Of a DNA stretch of 12,509 nt, positions 5,516 through 11,711 are shown in pieces. The notes below the pieces were generated by a model. That model had not been told where the DNA came from, did not search any database, and saw nothing but the letters and a program-made list of their open reading frames with translations. The DNA is from Collinsella sp. (lineage in GTDB: Bacteria; Actinomycetota; Coriobacteriia; Coriobacteriales; Coriobacteriaceae): NCBI GenBank assembly GCA_019414325.1, contig DXMG01000052.1, positions 1 to 12,509 on the forward strand, in the 5' to 3' direction. A program made the position numbers and the translations under genes. How positions within the stretch are numbered: position 1 is the stretch's first letter; each line of letters opens with the position of its first letter.

Positions 5516-6829
5516 ATGGACGAACTTTTTCACGTCAGTGAGCGCAAGTCCACAATCGGGACCGAACTTCGCGCTGGACTGACAACATTCCTGGCGATGG
5601 CCTACATCATCGCCGTCAACCCCGCAGTGCTCTCGGGTGCCGGCATCGATGCGGGAGCGCTCGCCTGCGCCACTTGCCTGGGCGCCGGCATCATGACCAT
5701 CTGCATGGGCATCTTCGCCAACCGTCCGCTCGCATGCGCGTCGGGCCTGGGCATCAACGCCATGATTGCGGGCATCACCACCACCATGTGCGGCGGTGAC
5801 TGGCACGTGGCCATGAGCGTCATCTTCCTCGAGGGTGTCGTCATCTTGCTGCTCGTCCTTTGCGGCCTGCGCGAGGCCATTATGGACGCCATCCCCGTGG
5901 TTCTGCGCCACGCTATCTCGGTGGGCCTGGGTCTGTTCATCGCCATGATCGGCCTGTGCGACGCCGGCATTATCACCGCTGGCGCCGGTACACTCGTCGG
6001 TCTGGGCGACATCACCTCCCCCACCTTTATCGTCGGCATCATCTCCATCGTCGTGACGGTTGCCCTGGCCTCCCGCAACGTGCCGGGCTCGCTGCTCATC
6101 GGCATCATCGTCGCCGTTATCGCCGGTATTCCGCTGGGCGTCACCCATGCCCCCGAGGGCCTCATCGCCCCGCTCAACTTCTCGACCTTTGGCGCCCCGT
6201 TTGCCAACACGGCCGATGGCAACATTGCCATCGTGAAGGTTCTGACCGACCCGATGCTGCTCGTCGTTGCCTTCTCGCTGCTCATGAGCGACTTCTTTGA
6301 CACCATGGGCACCGCCATGGCCGTCGCCAAGCAGGGCGAGTTCCTGACCGAGGACGGCAATGTCGAGGACATCCGCCCCATCTTGGTCGTTGACTCCGTG
6401 GCCGCCGCTGCCGGTGGCTTTATGGGCGTCTCCTCCATCACCACCTTCGTCGAGTCCACTTCCGGCGCTGCCGACGGTGGCCGCACGGGTCTCACCTCCG
6501 TCACCACCGGCGTGCTGTTCATCCTCGCCGCGTTCTTCTCCCCCGTCGTCTCCATCGTTTCCAGCGCCGCCACCTGCGGTGCCCTGGTCTACGTCGGCTA
6601 CCTCATGATGAGCGAGGCCTCCGAGATCGACTGGTCCGACGTGTCGCAGGGTTTCCCGGCGTTCATGATTGTCGCCGGCGTGCCCTTCACCTACTCCATC
6701 TCTGCCGGCATTGGCCTGGGCTTTATCGCCTACGTGATCGTCGCGCTCTTTAAGGGCGAGGCCTCCAAGATCAAGCCGCTCATGTGGATCGCGGCCCTTG
6801 CCTTCCTCGTCTACTTCTTCGTGGCGTAA
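5516..6829 (+). CDS. NCS2-family purine (adenine/guanine/hypoxanthine) permease, AzgA type (437 aa)
   Basis: A multi-spanning inner-membrane importer of purine bases. It follows the AzgA/GhxP branch of NCS2: TFLAMAYIIAVNPAVLS in the first helix, ASGLGINAM at about residues 75-83, DFFDTMGTAMAVAKQGEF at about 257-274, and VESTSGAADGGRTGLTSV at about 311-328. The last two carry the Asp and Glu of the family's substrate site. Length and hydrophobicity are typical and the frame is intact. The ATG at 5516 is chosen because AAGGAAAGG lies about seven bases upstream; the open frame extends to 5459 but lacks such a site. A strong terminator follows. The last 45 bases of the gene recur at 8832-8876 as part of a tandem duplication. 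Which purines are moved cannot be told. Confidence 0.92.
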   Translation: MDELFHVSERKSTIGTELRAGLTTFLAMAYIIAVNPAVLSGAGIDAGALACATCLGAGIMTICMGIFANRPLACASGLGINAMIAGITTTMCGGDWHVAMSVIFLEGVVILLLVLCGLREAIMDAIPVVLRHAISVGLGLFIAMIGLCDAGIITAGAGTLVGLGDITSPTFIVGIISIVVTVALASRNVPGSLLIGIIVAVIAGIPLGVTHAPEGLIAPLNFSTFGAPFANTADGNIAIVKVLTDPMLLVVAFSLLMSDFFDTMGTAMAVAKQGEFLTEDGNVEDIRPILVVDSVAAAAGGFMGVSSITTFVESTSGAADGGRTGLTSVTTGVLFILAAFFSPVVSIVSSAATCGALVYVGYLMMSEASEIDWSDVSQGFPAFMIVAGVPFTYSISAGIGLGFIAYVIVALFKGEASKIKPLMWIAALAFLVYFFVA

Positions 6830-6856
6830 GGGCAAGATTCACAATACCAAACACCA

Positions 6857-6896
6857 AAGCGCGGAGTCGCATCGAGCGGCTCCGCGCTTTTCTTTT
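6857..6896 (+). terminator. rho-independent terminator of the purine permease
   Basis: A 14-bp stem, AAGCGCGGAGTCGC (6857-6870) with GCGGCTCCGCGCTT (6876-6889) and one G-U pair, has a five-base loop and is followed by TTTCTTTT. A diverged copy lies at 8904-8941. Confidence 0.92.
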
Positions 6897-6938
6897 AAAG
6901 CCAGGCATCGCACGGACGCGCGATATATTGCTTCCCAA

Positions 6939-7036
6939 GTTTTGGACATTTTGCCCTCCAAACGGCACTACCGCCGGCTACATCCTGCAGATATGCTGGG
7001 CGTAATCGCATAGGCCCTATGAGGATGGGAGTAACC
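6939..7036 (+). promoter_or_regulatory. conserved upstream region of surface-protein gene 1
   Basis: The 98 bases before the start are largely identical to 8981-9079 before the second surface gene, although the stretch just upstream (6897-6938) is not conserved. Shared parts include TTTTGG-CATTTTGCCCTCCA, ACGGCACTACCGCCGGC, a -10-like TATGCT (6992-6997; TACGCT in copy 2), TAGGCCCTATGAG and the GGGAG ribosome binding site. The pattern suggests a shared promoter and possible regulator site, but no clear -35 box is seen. Confidence 0.45.
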
Positions 7037-8809
7037 ATGGCCGCCCTGTTCACGACCCCCAAGCGCAATGACAAAACCTCTGGAGCCCATTTTATCGAGC
7101 CCGACGTGCGCCGTCGCACGCTGCTCGCACACGGCAGCTGGCGCCGCGTGACGCGCCGCATCGTTGTAGGCGCCGTATGCGCGCTTACGGTAAGCTCGCT
7201 GCTCATGCCGAGCATCTCGCTCGCAGCCGAGTGGGTGGACGTTGGCGGCGTCCGCCACGAAGCGGCCGCGGGCCCCACGGGAGACGCCGCCGGTACCTGG
7301 TCATGGGATGGCGCCGATGACATGAAGCTCAACGGCTATAACGGCGGCGCGATCGAGGCAGCGGGCAAGCTCAACGTGAGCTACGAGGGCAACAACACCG
7401 TCACTAACGACGACGGCCGCGGCATCAAGGTTAAGGATGGCGCGAACGAGAACGCCGAGCTTAATATTCAGGGCGACGCGTCTAGCACGCTCAACGTGAC
7501 ATCTTCTCGTGACGCCATCACTTCCGTCGGCAACATCAACATCGACGGCGCTGGCACTGTCAACGCCACGAGCACCGAGCACGATGCCATCGATGCCGGG
7601 GGCGATGTCACCATCAAGGGCTCGGGAAACGTTAACGCCACGGGCGATTCGGATGGCATCAGGGCCGACGGCAACATCACGATCGACAACAGCGGAACCG
7701 TCACCGCCAAGGCCACCGAGGATCAGGGTATCGATGCTAACGAGAACCTCATCATAAAGGGCGGCGGCAAGGTAGAGGCAAGCTCTATCGAGGACAATGC
7801 GATTTGGGCCGACGGCAGTATCGAGATCTCGGGTGGCAGCCAGGTCAAGGCAAGCTCCGAGGAAGACGCCGCCATCGACGGTAAAAACAGCCTCACGGTC
7901 ACGAACGCTTCCCTCAACGCAGGTGGCGTTGGGTATGGCATCTATGTCTACAAGGGCATCACGCTCGATAGCGCGACCGTGACGGTCCGCGCAAGCTCAG
8001 ATGGCGGGGAAGTCAGCGCACTCTTCACCGATGAGGACGACATCGTCATCAAGAACGGCTCGACTGTGGATGCGCTCGCAGAAGGCAGGTTCTCGGTTGC
8101 AATCTCCACCAGTAATTTCTACTCCGGCGAAGCGGGTGGCCATATCTACATCAGCGACTCCGTTGTCAAGGCCATAGCCCGCTATGCCGAGACCGGCGGC
8201 GACGGCCCCGACCACTACTGTGGAGACCAAAACGACGAAATCATCCCTGAGTCCGAGGGCCTGAACATCGGCATCTTCGCGCAGACCAGCGAGGGCATCA
8301 CGCCCGCGACCATCTCGATCGTCCGCAGCAGGGTCACGGCCGAGGGAGACACGGCGGCAATCTTCGCCCTTGCCATGAGCGCGGACGGCAAGGCGATCGG
8401 CACCATCGAAATCGAAGGAGCCACCATCCAGACGCCTGAAGGCGGCAAGGTCATTGACTATCGCAACAAGGAAGAACTCAGCGACGGCATCGTCTACGAG
8501 GCGGGTCAAACCATCGGCACGGGCGACGCCGTGATCGACTCCCCCTACAACGAAGCAGTCGCCAAGCACACGCTCATCGCGCCTCCCGAGGAGACCAAAC
8601 CCGAGGAAAAGCCCGGCGAGACCAAGCCGGGTTCCAAGTCCGAGGGCGCGAAGACGATCAAGACCGTTGCAGTTGCAGCCACGGGAGCCAAGACCGCCGG
8701 CAAACTCGCGGCAACCGGCGACGCCTCGAGCGCAGCCATCATAGCGACCGCCCTTGTAGGAACGGCCGCTATCGTCACAGGCGCCCTGGCGAGTCGCAAA
8801 CGCTCGTAA
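7037..8809 (+). CDS. sortase-anchored beta-helix surface protein 1, carbohydrate-binding-domain type (590 aa)
   Basis: A secreted, probably wall-attached protein. Residues 1-64 form a long signal peptide with a basic region (RRVTRR), a hydrophobic core and a likely cleavage site SLAA/EW. After GTWSWDGADDMKLNGYNGG (about 86-104) comes a right-handed beta-helix of about 24-residue coils, about 110-475. The coils have an alternating pattern (I-x-I-x-G-x-G-x-V-x-A) and a D-x-I-x-A turn, as in NINIDGAGTVNATST and VTIKGSGNVNATGDSDGI. This is the style of carbohydrate-binding-domain proteins of the Cthe_2159/DUF4353 kind. A Pro/Glu/Lys stalk (about 520-556) leads to LAATG (557-561), a hydrophobic helix and an RKRS tail, which together form a sortase signal with Ala in place of Pro. 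GGGAG five bases upstream decides the ATG at 7037 over one at 7019. Binding glycans or acting in adhesion is inferred; the ligand is unknown. Confidence 0.82.
   Translation: MAALFTTPKRNDKTSGAHFIEPDVRRRTLLAHGSWRRVTRRIVVGAVCALTVSSLLMPSISLAAEWVDVGGVRHEAAAGPTGDAAGTWSWDGADDMKLNGYNGGAIEAAGKLNVSYEGNNTVTNDDGRGIKVKDGANENAELNIQGDASSTLNVTSSRDAITSVGNINIDGAGTVNATSTEHDAIDAGGDVTIKGSGNVNATGDSDGIRADGNITIDNSGTVTAKATEDQGIDANENLIIKGGGKVEASSIEDNAIWADGSIEISGGSQVKASSEEDAAIDGKNSLTVTNASLNAGGVGYGIYVYKGITLDSATVTVRASSDGGEVSALFTDEDDIVIKNGSTVDALAEGRFSVAISTSNFYSGEAGGHIYISDSVVKAIARYAETGGDGPDHYCGDQNDEIIPESEGLNIGIFAQTSEGITPATISIVRSRVTAEGDTAAIFALAMSADGKAIGTIEIEGATIQTPEGGKVIDYRNKEELSDGIVYEAGQTIGTGDAVIDSPYNEAVAKHTLIAPPEETKPEEKPGETKPGSKSEGAKTIKTVAVAATGAKTAGKLAATGDASSAAIIATALVGTAAIVTGALASRKRS
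7776..7857 (+). repeat. 72-bp coil repeat flanked by AGGCAAGCTC
   Basis: AGGCAAGCTC occurs at 7776-7785 and 7848-7857, exactly 72 bases (24 codons, one beta-helix coil) apart. In the second surface gene the same place has a single AGGCAAGCTC, at about 9810, and one coil fewer. Recombination or slippage between the two 10-bp repeats would remove or add exactly one coil in frame. Confidence 0.7.
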
Positions 8810-8831
8810 ACACTTTTTCGCACAGGACGAG

Positions 8832-8876
8832 TGGATCGCGGCCCTTGCCTTCCTCGTCTACTTCTTCGTAGCGTAA
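8832..8876 (+). pseudogene. duplicated 3' end of the purine permease gene
   Basis: These 45 bases encode WIAALAFLVYFFVA and a stop, the same last 14 residues as the intact permease, with one silent change (GTG to GTA). There is no start or ribosome binding site. It is a scar of the tandem duplication and has brought along the terminator at 8904-8941, which now ends surface gene 1. Confidence 0.92.
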
Positions 8877-8903
8877 GGGCAAGGCTGCAAAAGCTGAACA
8901 ATA

Positions 8904-8941
8904 AAGCGCGGAGTCGCCATGCGGCCCCGCGCTTTTCTTTT
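8904..8941 (+). terminator. terminator of surface gene 1, copied from the permease
   Basis: Stem 8904-8917 pairs with 8921-8934 around a three-base loop, with one A-C mismatch and one G-U pair, followed by TTTTCTTTT. It is the diverged duplicate of the hairpin at 6857-6889. It is the only terminator between the two surface genes. Confidence 0.85.
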
Positions 8942-8980
8942 AGCGCCGGTCCCTGCGCCGCGTGCGGCCTATTTCTCCCC

Positions 8981-9079
8981 CATTTTGGCCATTTTGCCCT
9001 CCATACGGCACTACCGCCGGCAACATCCAGCAGATACGCTGAATCTAGTCGTATAGGCCCTATGAGAACGGGAGCAACC
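8981..9079 (+). promoter_or_regulatory. conserved upstream region of surface-protein gene 2
   Basis: This is the counterpart of 6939-7036. It keeps TTTTGG-CATTTTGCCCTCCA, ACGGCACTACCGCCGGC, a -10-like TACGCT (about 9035-9040) followed by GAAT, and the TATAGGCCCTATGAG block before the GGGAG ribosome binding site. Changes between the copies are scattered. This argues that the second gene has its own promoter rather than depending on the first. Confidence 0.45.
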
Positions 9080-10777
9080 ATGGCAGCCTTGTTCACGACC
9101 CCCAAACGCAATGACGCTACCGCCGGAACCCATGTTGCCGAACCCGACGTTCGCCGTCGCATAGGACTCGCGCACGGCAGCTGGCGCCGCGTGACGCGCC
9201 GCATCGTCGCGGGCGCCGTGTGCGCGCTCACGGTGAGCTCGCTGCTCATGCCGAGCGTCTCGCTCGCAGCGGAATGGGTCAAGGTCGGCGGCAACAAGTA
9301 CAACACCGCGGCGAGCGACGAGGCCGGTACCTGGTCGTGGGACGGCGCCGACGACTTGAAGCTCAACAACTATAACGGCGGCGAGATCCAGGCCGCAGGC
9401 AAGCTCAAGGTGAATTACTCGGGAACCAATATCGTCACTGCCGAATGGATCGAAGGCATCAACGTTTCTCATGGCACTAACGAGAATGCCGAGCTCAATA
9501 TCCAAGGCGACGAGGGCGGCACGCTCAGCGTGACATCTACTGAGGACGCTATCCTCTCCACGGGTAATATCAACATCGACGGAGCCGGATCCGTCAACGC
9601 CACGAGCACTGGGCTTGATGCCATCAATGCCGGGGGTGATCTCGCTATCAAGGGTTCGGGCAACGTCAACGCCACGGGTGCATCGGATGGCATCAGGGCA
9701 AACGGCAATATCACGATTGACGACAGCGGAGCCGTCACCGCCAGGGCTACCGAGGGCAAGGGTATTGGAACCGACAAGAACCTCACCATCAAGGGTGGCG
9801 GGACGGTCAAGGCAAGCTCCGAGAAAGACGCTGCCGTCGAGGCCAAGGGCAGCCTCGCAGCCACAAACGCCTCCCTCAACGTAAACGGTGTTGAATATGG
9901 CGTCTATGCCCACAAGGGCATCACCCTCGATCATGCAAACGTGACGGTCCGTGCAGGTAAAGGCAGATACGGTGGCGCCATCGCCCTCTTCACCTACCAG
10001 GACGACATCGTCGTCAAGAACGGCTCCACCGTGGACGCGTTTGCGGAAGGCGAGGTTTCGGCTGCATTCTCCACCAGAAACGATCGACCCAACGAGAAGG
10101 GTGGCCACATCTACATCAGCGACTCCGTTGTCAAGGCCATAGCCCGCTATGTCGAGAACGGCGACGGCCCCATCCCCTACAGCGAAAACCAAGATGGCGA
10201 GACGAGCCCCGAGCCCCAAGGCGAGAACATCGGCATCATCGCCCAGACCAGCGAGGGCGTCACACCAGCAGTCATCTCGATCATCCGCAGCAAGGTAACG
10301 GCCGAAGGAGATACAGCGGCAATCTTTGCCCGTGCCATGAGCGCGGACGGCAAGACAATCGGCACCATCAAGATTGAGAACGCCACCATCCAGACGCCCG
10401 AAGGCGGCAAGGTCATTGACTATCGCAAGCTCCGTGACGGCATCTACGAGGCAGGCCAAACCATCGGCACGGGCGACACCACGGTCGACTCCCTCTATAT
10501 CAAAGCAGTCGCCAAGAGCACGACCATCGCACCTCCCGAGGTAGCCAAGCCGGAGGGGTCCAAGCCCGACGAGACCAAGCCCGCGGAGTCCAAGCAGGAC
10601 CCCAAGTCCGAGGACGCAAAGACGACCAAGACCGTTGCGGTTGCAACCACGAAGGCCAAGACCACCGGCGCGCTCGCAGCGACCGGCGACACCTCGGGTG
10701 CGGCCATCGTGGCAACCGTCCTTGCGGGAACAGCCGCTATCGCCGCAGGCACCATGGCGAGCCGTAAGCGTTCTTAG
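9080..10777 (+). CDS. sortase-anchored beta-helix surface protein 2, carbohydrate-binding-domain type (565 aa)
   Basis: A paralogue of the preceding gene with the same order of parts. The signal peptide is identical at 57 of the first 66 residues and again ends SLAA/EW. It is followed by GTWSWDGADDLKLNNYNGG, beta-helix coils such as NINIDGAGSVNATST and LAIKGSGNVNATGASDGI, a Pro/Glu/Lys-rich stalk, LAATG (532-536), a hydrophobic helix and the same RKRS tail. It has one 24-residue coil fewer than copy 1. The most conserved parts are the signal peptide, the IYISDSVVKAIARY coil and the RSKVTAEGDTAAIFA region. The loops around 'GGDGPDHYCGDQ' in copy 1 and 'NGDGPIPYSENQ' here differ most. The ATG at 9080 has GGGAG five bases upstream. 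The frame is open back to 8831, but that part is permease scar and leader. Different ligands or antigenic variants are possible; the function is inferred. Confidence 0.82.
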   Translation: MAALFTTPKRNDATAGTHVAEPDVRRRIGLAHGSWRRVTRRIVAGAVCALTVSSLLMPSVSLAAEWVKVGGNKYNTAASDEAGTWSWDGADDLKLNNYNGGEIQAAGKLKVNYSGTNIVTAEWIEGINVSHGTNENAELNIQGDEGGTLSVTSTEDAILSTGNINIDGAGSVNATSTGLDAINAGGDLAIKGSGNVNATGASDGIRANGNITIDDSGAVTARATEGKGIGTDKNLTIKGGGTVKASSEKDAAVEAKGSLAATNASLNVNGVEYGVYAHKGITLDHANVTVRAGKGRYGGAIALFTYQDDIVVKNGSTVDAFAEGEVSAAFSTRNDRPNEKGGHIYISDSVVKAIARYVENGDGPIPYSENQDGETSPEPQGENIGIIAQTSEGVTPAVISIIRSKVTAEGDTAAIFARAMSADGKTIGTIKIENATIQTPEGGKVIDYRKLRDGIYEAGQTIGTGDTTVDSLYIKAVAKSTTIAPPEVAKPEGSKPDETKPAESKQDPKSEDAKTTKTVAVATTKAKTTGALAATGDTSGAAIVATVLAGTAAIAAGTMASRKRS

Positions 10778-10834
10778 ACGCCTCTGCGCACATGGCAGCT
10801 CCCGCGAAGGCCCCGAGCCCCAGCACCGTTTAAC

Positions 10835-10874
10835 AACGCCACCGCCGAGCTCCCCTCCGGCGGTGGCGTTTTCC
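10835..10874 (+). terminator. rho-independent terminator after surface gene 2
   Basis: A perfect 13-bp stem, AACGCCACCGCCG (10835-10847) with CGGCGGTGGCGTT (10858-10870), has a ten-base loop and is followed by TTTTCC. It is unrelated to the permease-derived terminators. Confidence 0.85.
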
Positions 10875-10984
10875 ATATGCGTCCGCAGGGGATGCACGAG
10901 ATTGTCTTTGGTCTAGCCCAACCGGCATACGCTGGCGTGCGACAATTGGGGCTGCCGATATCACAACACTGAGAGAAGCCCGTC

Positions 10985-11650
10985 ATGGAAGCGCATCAAA
11001 AGCAGATAACCGTTTATTCGAATCATACGGAAAGCGCGCCTGTCATCTACCTTCCTGTGGTCGTGGGCGACGGCAGCGAGGTTTATAAGTGTTGCCGAGA
11101 GCTCAACTGTCCGCCATTCGCCCTTGTCACCATTGGCGGGCTCGATTGGAATCGCGAGCTGAGCCCCTGGGCATGCGACGGGACCGTACGCGATGCCGAA
11201 CCTTTCGGCGGCCAAGCTGCCGATTTTCTTGATGAGCTGCTGAATCAGATAATCCCCCAGGTCGAGTCGTCGCTTCCTCAGCCGCCCACCTGGCGCGGCA
11301 TTGCCGGTTACTCGCTCGCGGGCCTCTTCGCACTCTGGTCCCTCTGGCAAACCGACGCCTTTGACCGCGCCGCGAGCGCATCGGGGTCGCTATGGTTTCC
11401 CGACTTTGTCGACCGTGCCAGCACGGCCCCTTTTGCCGGCAGCCCGCAAGCCGTCTATCTGTCGCTCGGCAAAAAAGAGACCAAGACGCCCAACCGCATG
11501 ATGCGGCATGTGCTCGACGACACGCGCGCGACGGAAGTGCTGCTCATCGCGCGCGGCATTCCAACAACGCTGGAGCTCAACCCCGGCAATCACTTCGCCC
11601 AAACCGATCTGCGCATGGCCCGCGGTATCCACTGGATATTGACGCATTAA
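10985..11650 (+). CDS. alpha/beta-hydrolase, putative esterase (221 aa)
   Basis: A small cytosolic-looking serine hydrolase without signal peptide. GYSLAG (Ser110) is the nucleophile elbow, GKKE (Glu165) the probable acid and NPGNHF (His203) the catalytic His. IGGLDWNRELSPW near residues 50-62 is typical of putative esterases related to the Fes/BesA siderophore-esterase group. At 221 residues it is a bare catalytic domain with little room for a lid or substrate domain. GAGAGAAG lies about six bases before the ATG. The 110 bases upstream (10875-10984) hold a -10-like TACGCT at 10928-10933, similar to those before the two surface genes, but no clear -35. The substrate is unknown. With no siderophore genes nearby, a link to iron is not supported. 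Confidence 0.75.
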   Translation: MEAHQKQITVYSNHTESAPVIYLPVVVGDGSEVYKCCRELNCPPFALVTIGGLDWNRELSPWACDGTVRDAEPFGGQAADFLDELLNQIIPQVESSLPQPPTWRGIAGYSLAGLFALWSLWQTDAFDRAASASGSLWFPDFVDRASTAPFAGSPQAVYLSLGKKETKTPNRMMRHVLDDTRATEVLLIARGIPTTLELNPGNHFAQTDLRMARGIHWILTH

Positions 11651-11696
11651 AAATGGTGCCCACGCGCATATACGCATGGGCACCATATCTTGTTTT
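11651..11696. terminator. bidirectional terminator between esterase and uracil permease
   Basis: ATGGTGCCCA (11653-11662) pairs perfectly with TGGGCACCAT (11677-11686); an inner GCG/CGC extends the stem. TTGTTTT follows on the plus strand and TTTTTAAT on the minus strand. It serves the two convergent genes. Confidence 0.8.
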
Positions 11697-11711
11697 AGCT
11701 GAACGCAGCTG

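Larger units (their letters stand above)
6784..8830 (+). repeat. tandem duplication unit, copy 1 (2047 bp)
   Basis: The unit runs from 15 codons before the end of the purine permease through its terminator, an upstream region and the first surface-protein gene. The left boundary is sharp: 6784-6836 matches 8831-8883 at 52 of 53 bases, and the bases before 6784 and 8831 do not match. The distance between copies is 2047 bases. Within the unit similarity rises and falls: it is near-perfect in the permease tail, weak around 6837-6935, and strong again from 6939 into the gene. Confidence 0.9.
8831..10798 (+). repeat. tandem duplication unit, copy 2
   Basis: The second copy of the permease-tail/terminator/surface-gene unit. 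It begins sharply at 8831. Its right end is less sharp: the bases after the second surface gene (10775 to about 10798) still resemble those after the first (8807-8830), sharing a CGCACA core, and then become unique sequence. Confidence 0.85.

Noticed and set aside
5483..6835. 450-residue minus-strand open frame opposite the purine permease
   Set aside because: Its translation is low-complexity Gly/Asp/His-rich, with no ribosome binding site. It is a shadow of the permease.
7500..7920. Short regular repeats that could suggest a CRISPR array or VNTR
   Set aside because: They are imperfect, in frame and spaced by about 72 bases, and encode beta-helix coils; there are no unique spacers or nearby cas genes.
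8831..9079. N-terminal extension of surface protein 2 back to GTG 8831
   Set aside because: The extension covers the permease scar (in another frame), a terminator hairpin and the leader, and lacks a ribosome binding site. The ATG at 9080 has a good one and matches the start of copy 1.
9011..10897. 628-residue minus-strand open frame opposite surface gene 2
   Set aside because: It is antisense to a gene with a clear signal peptide, repeats and sorting signal. Its Gly/Asp/Val-rich translation has no domain and follows from the GC-rich codon pattern of the plus-strand gene.
10875..10984. Iron- or siderophore-related regulation of the esterase
   Set aside because: The enzyme resembles Fes/BesA-type esterases, but no Fur-box-like inverted repeat and no siderophore gene is seen nearby.
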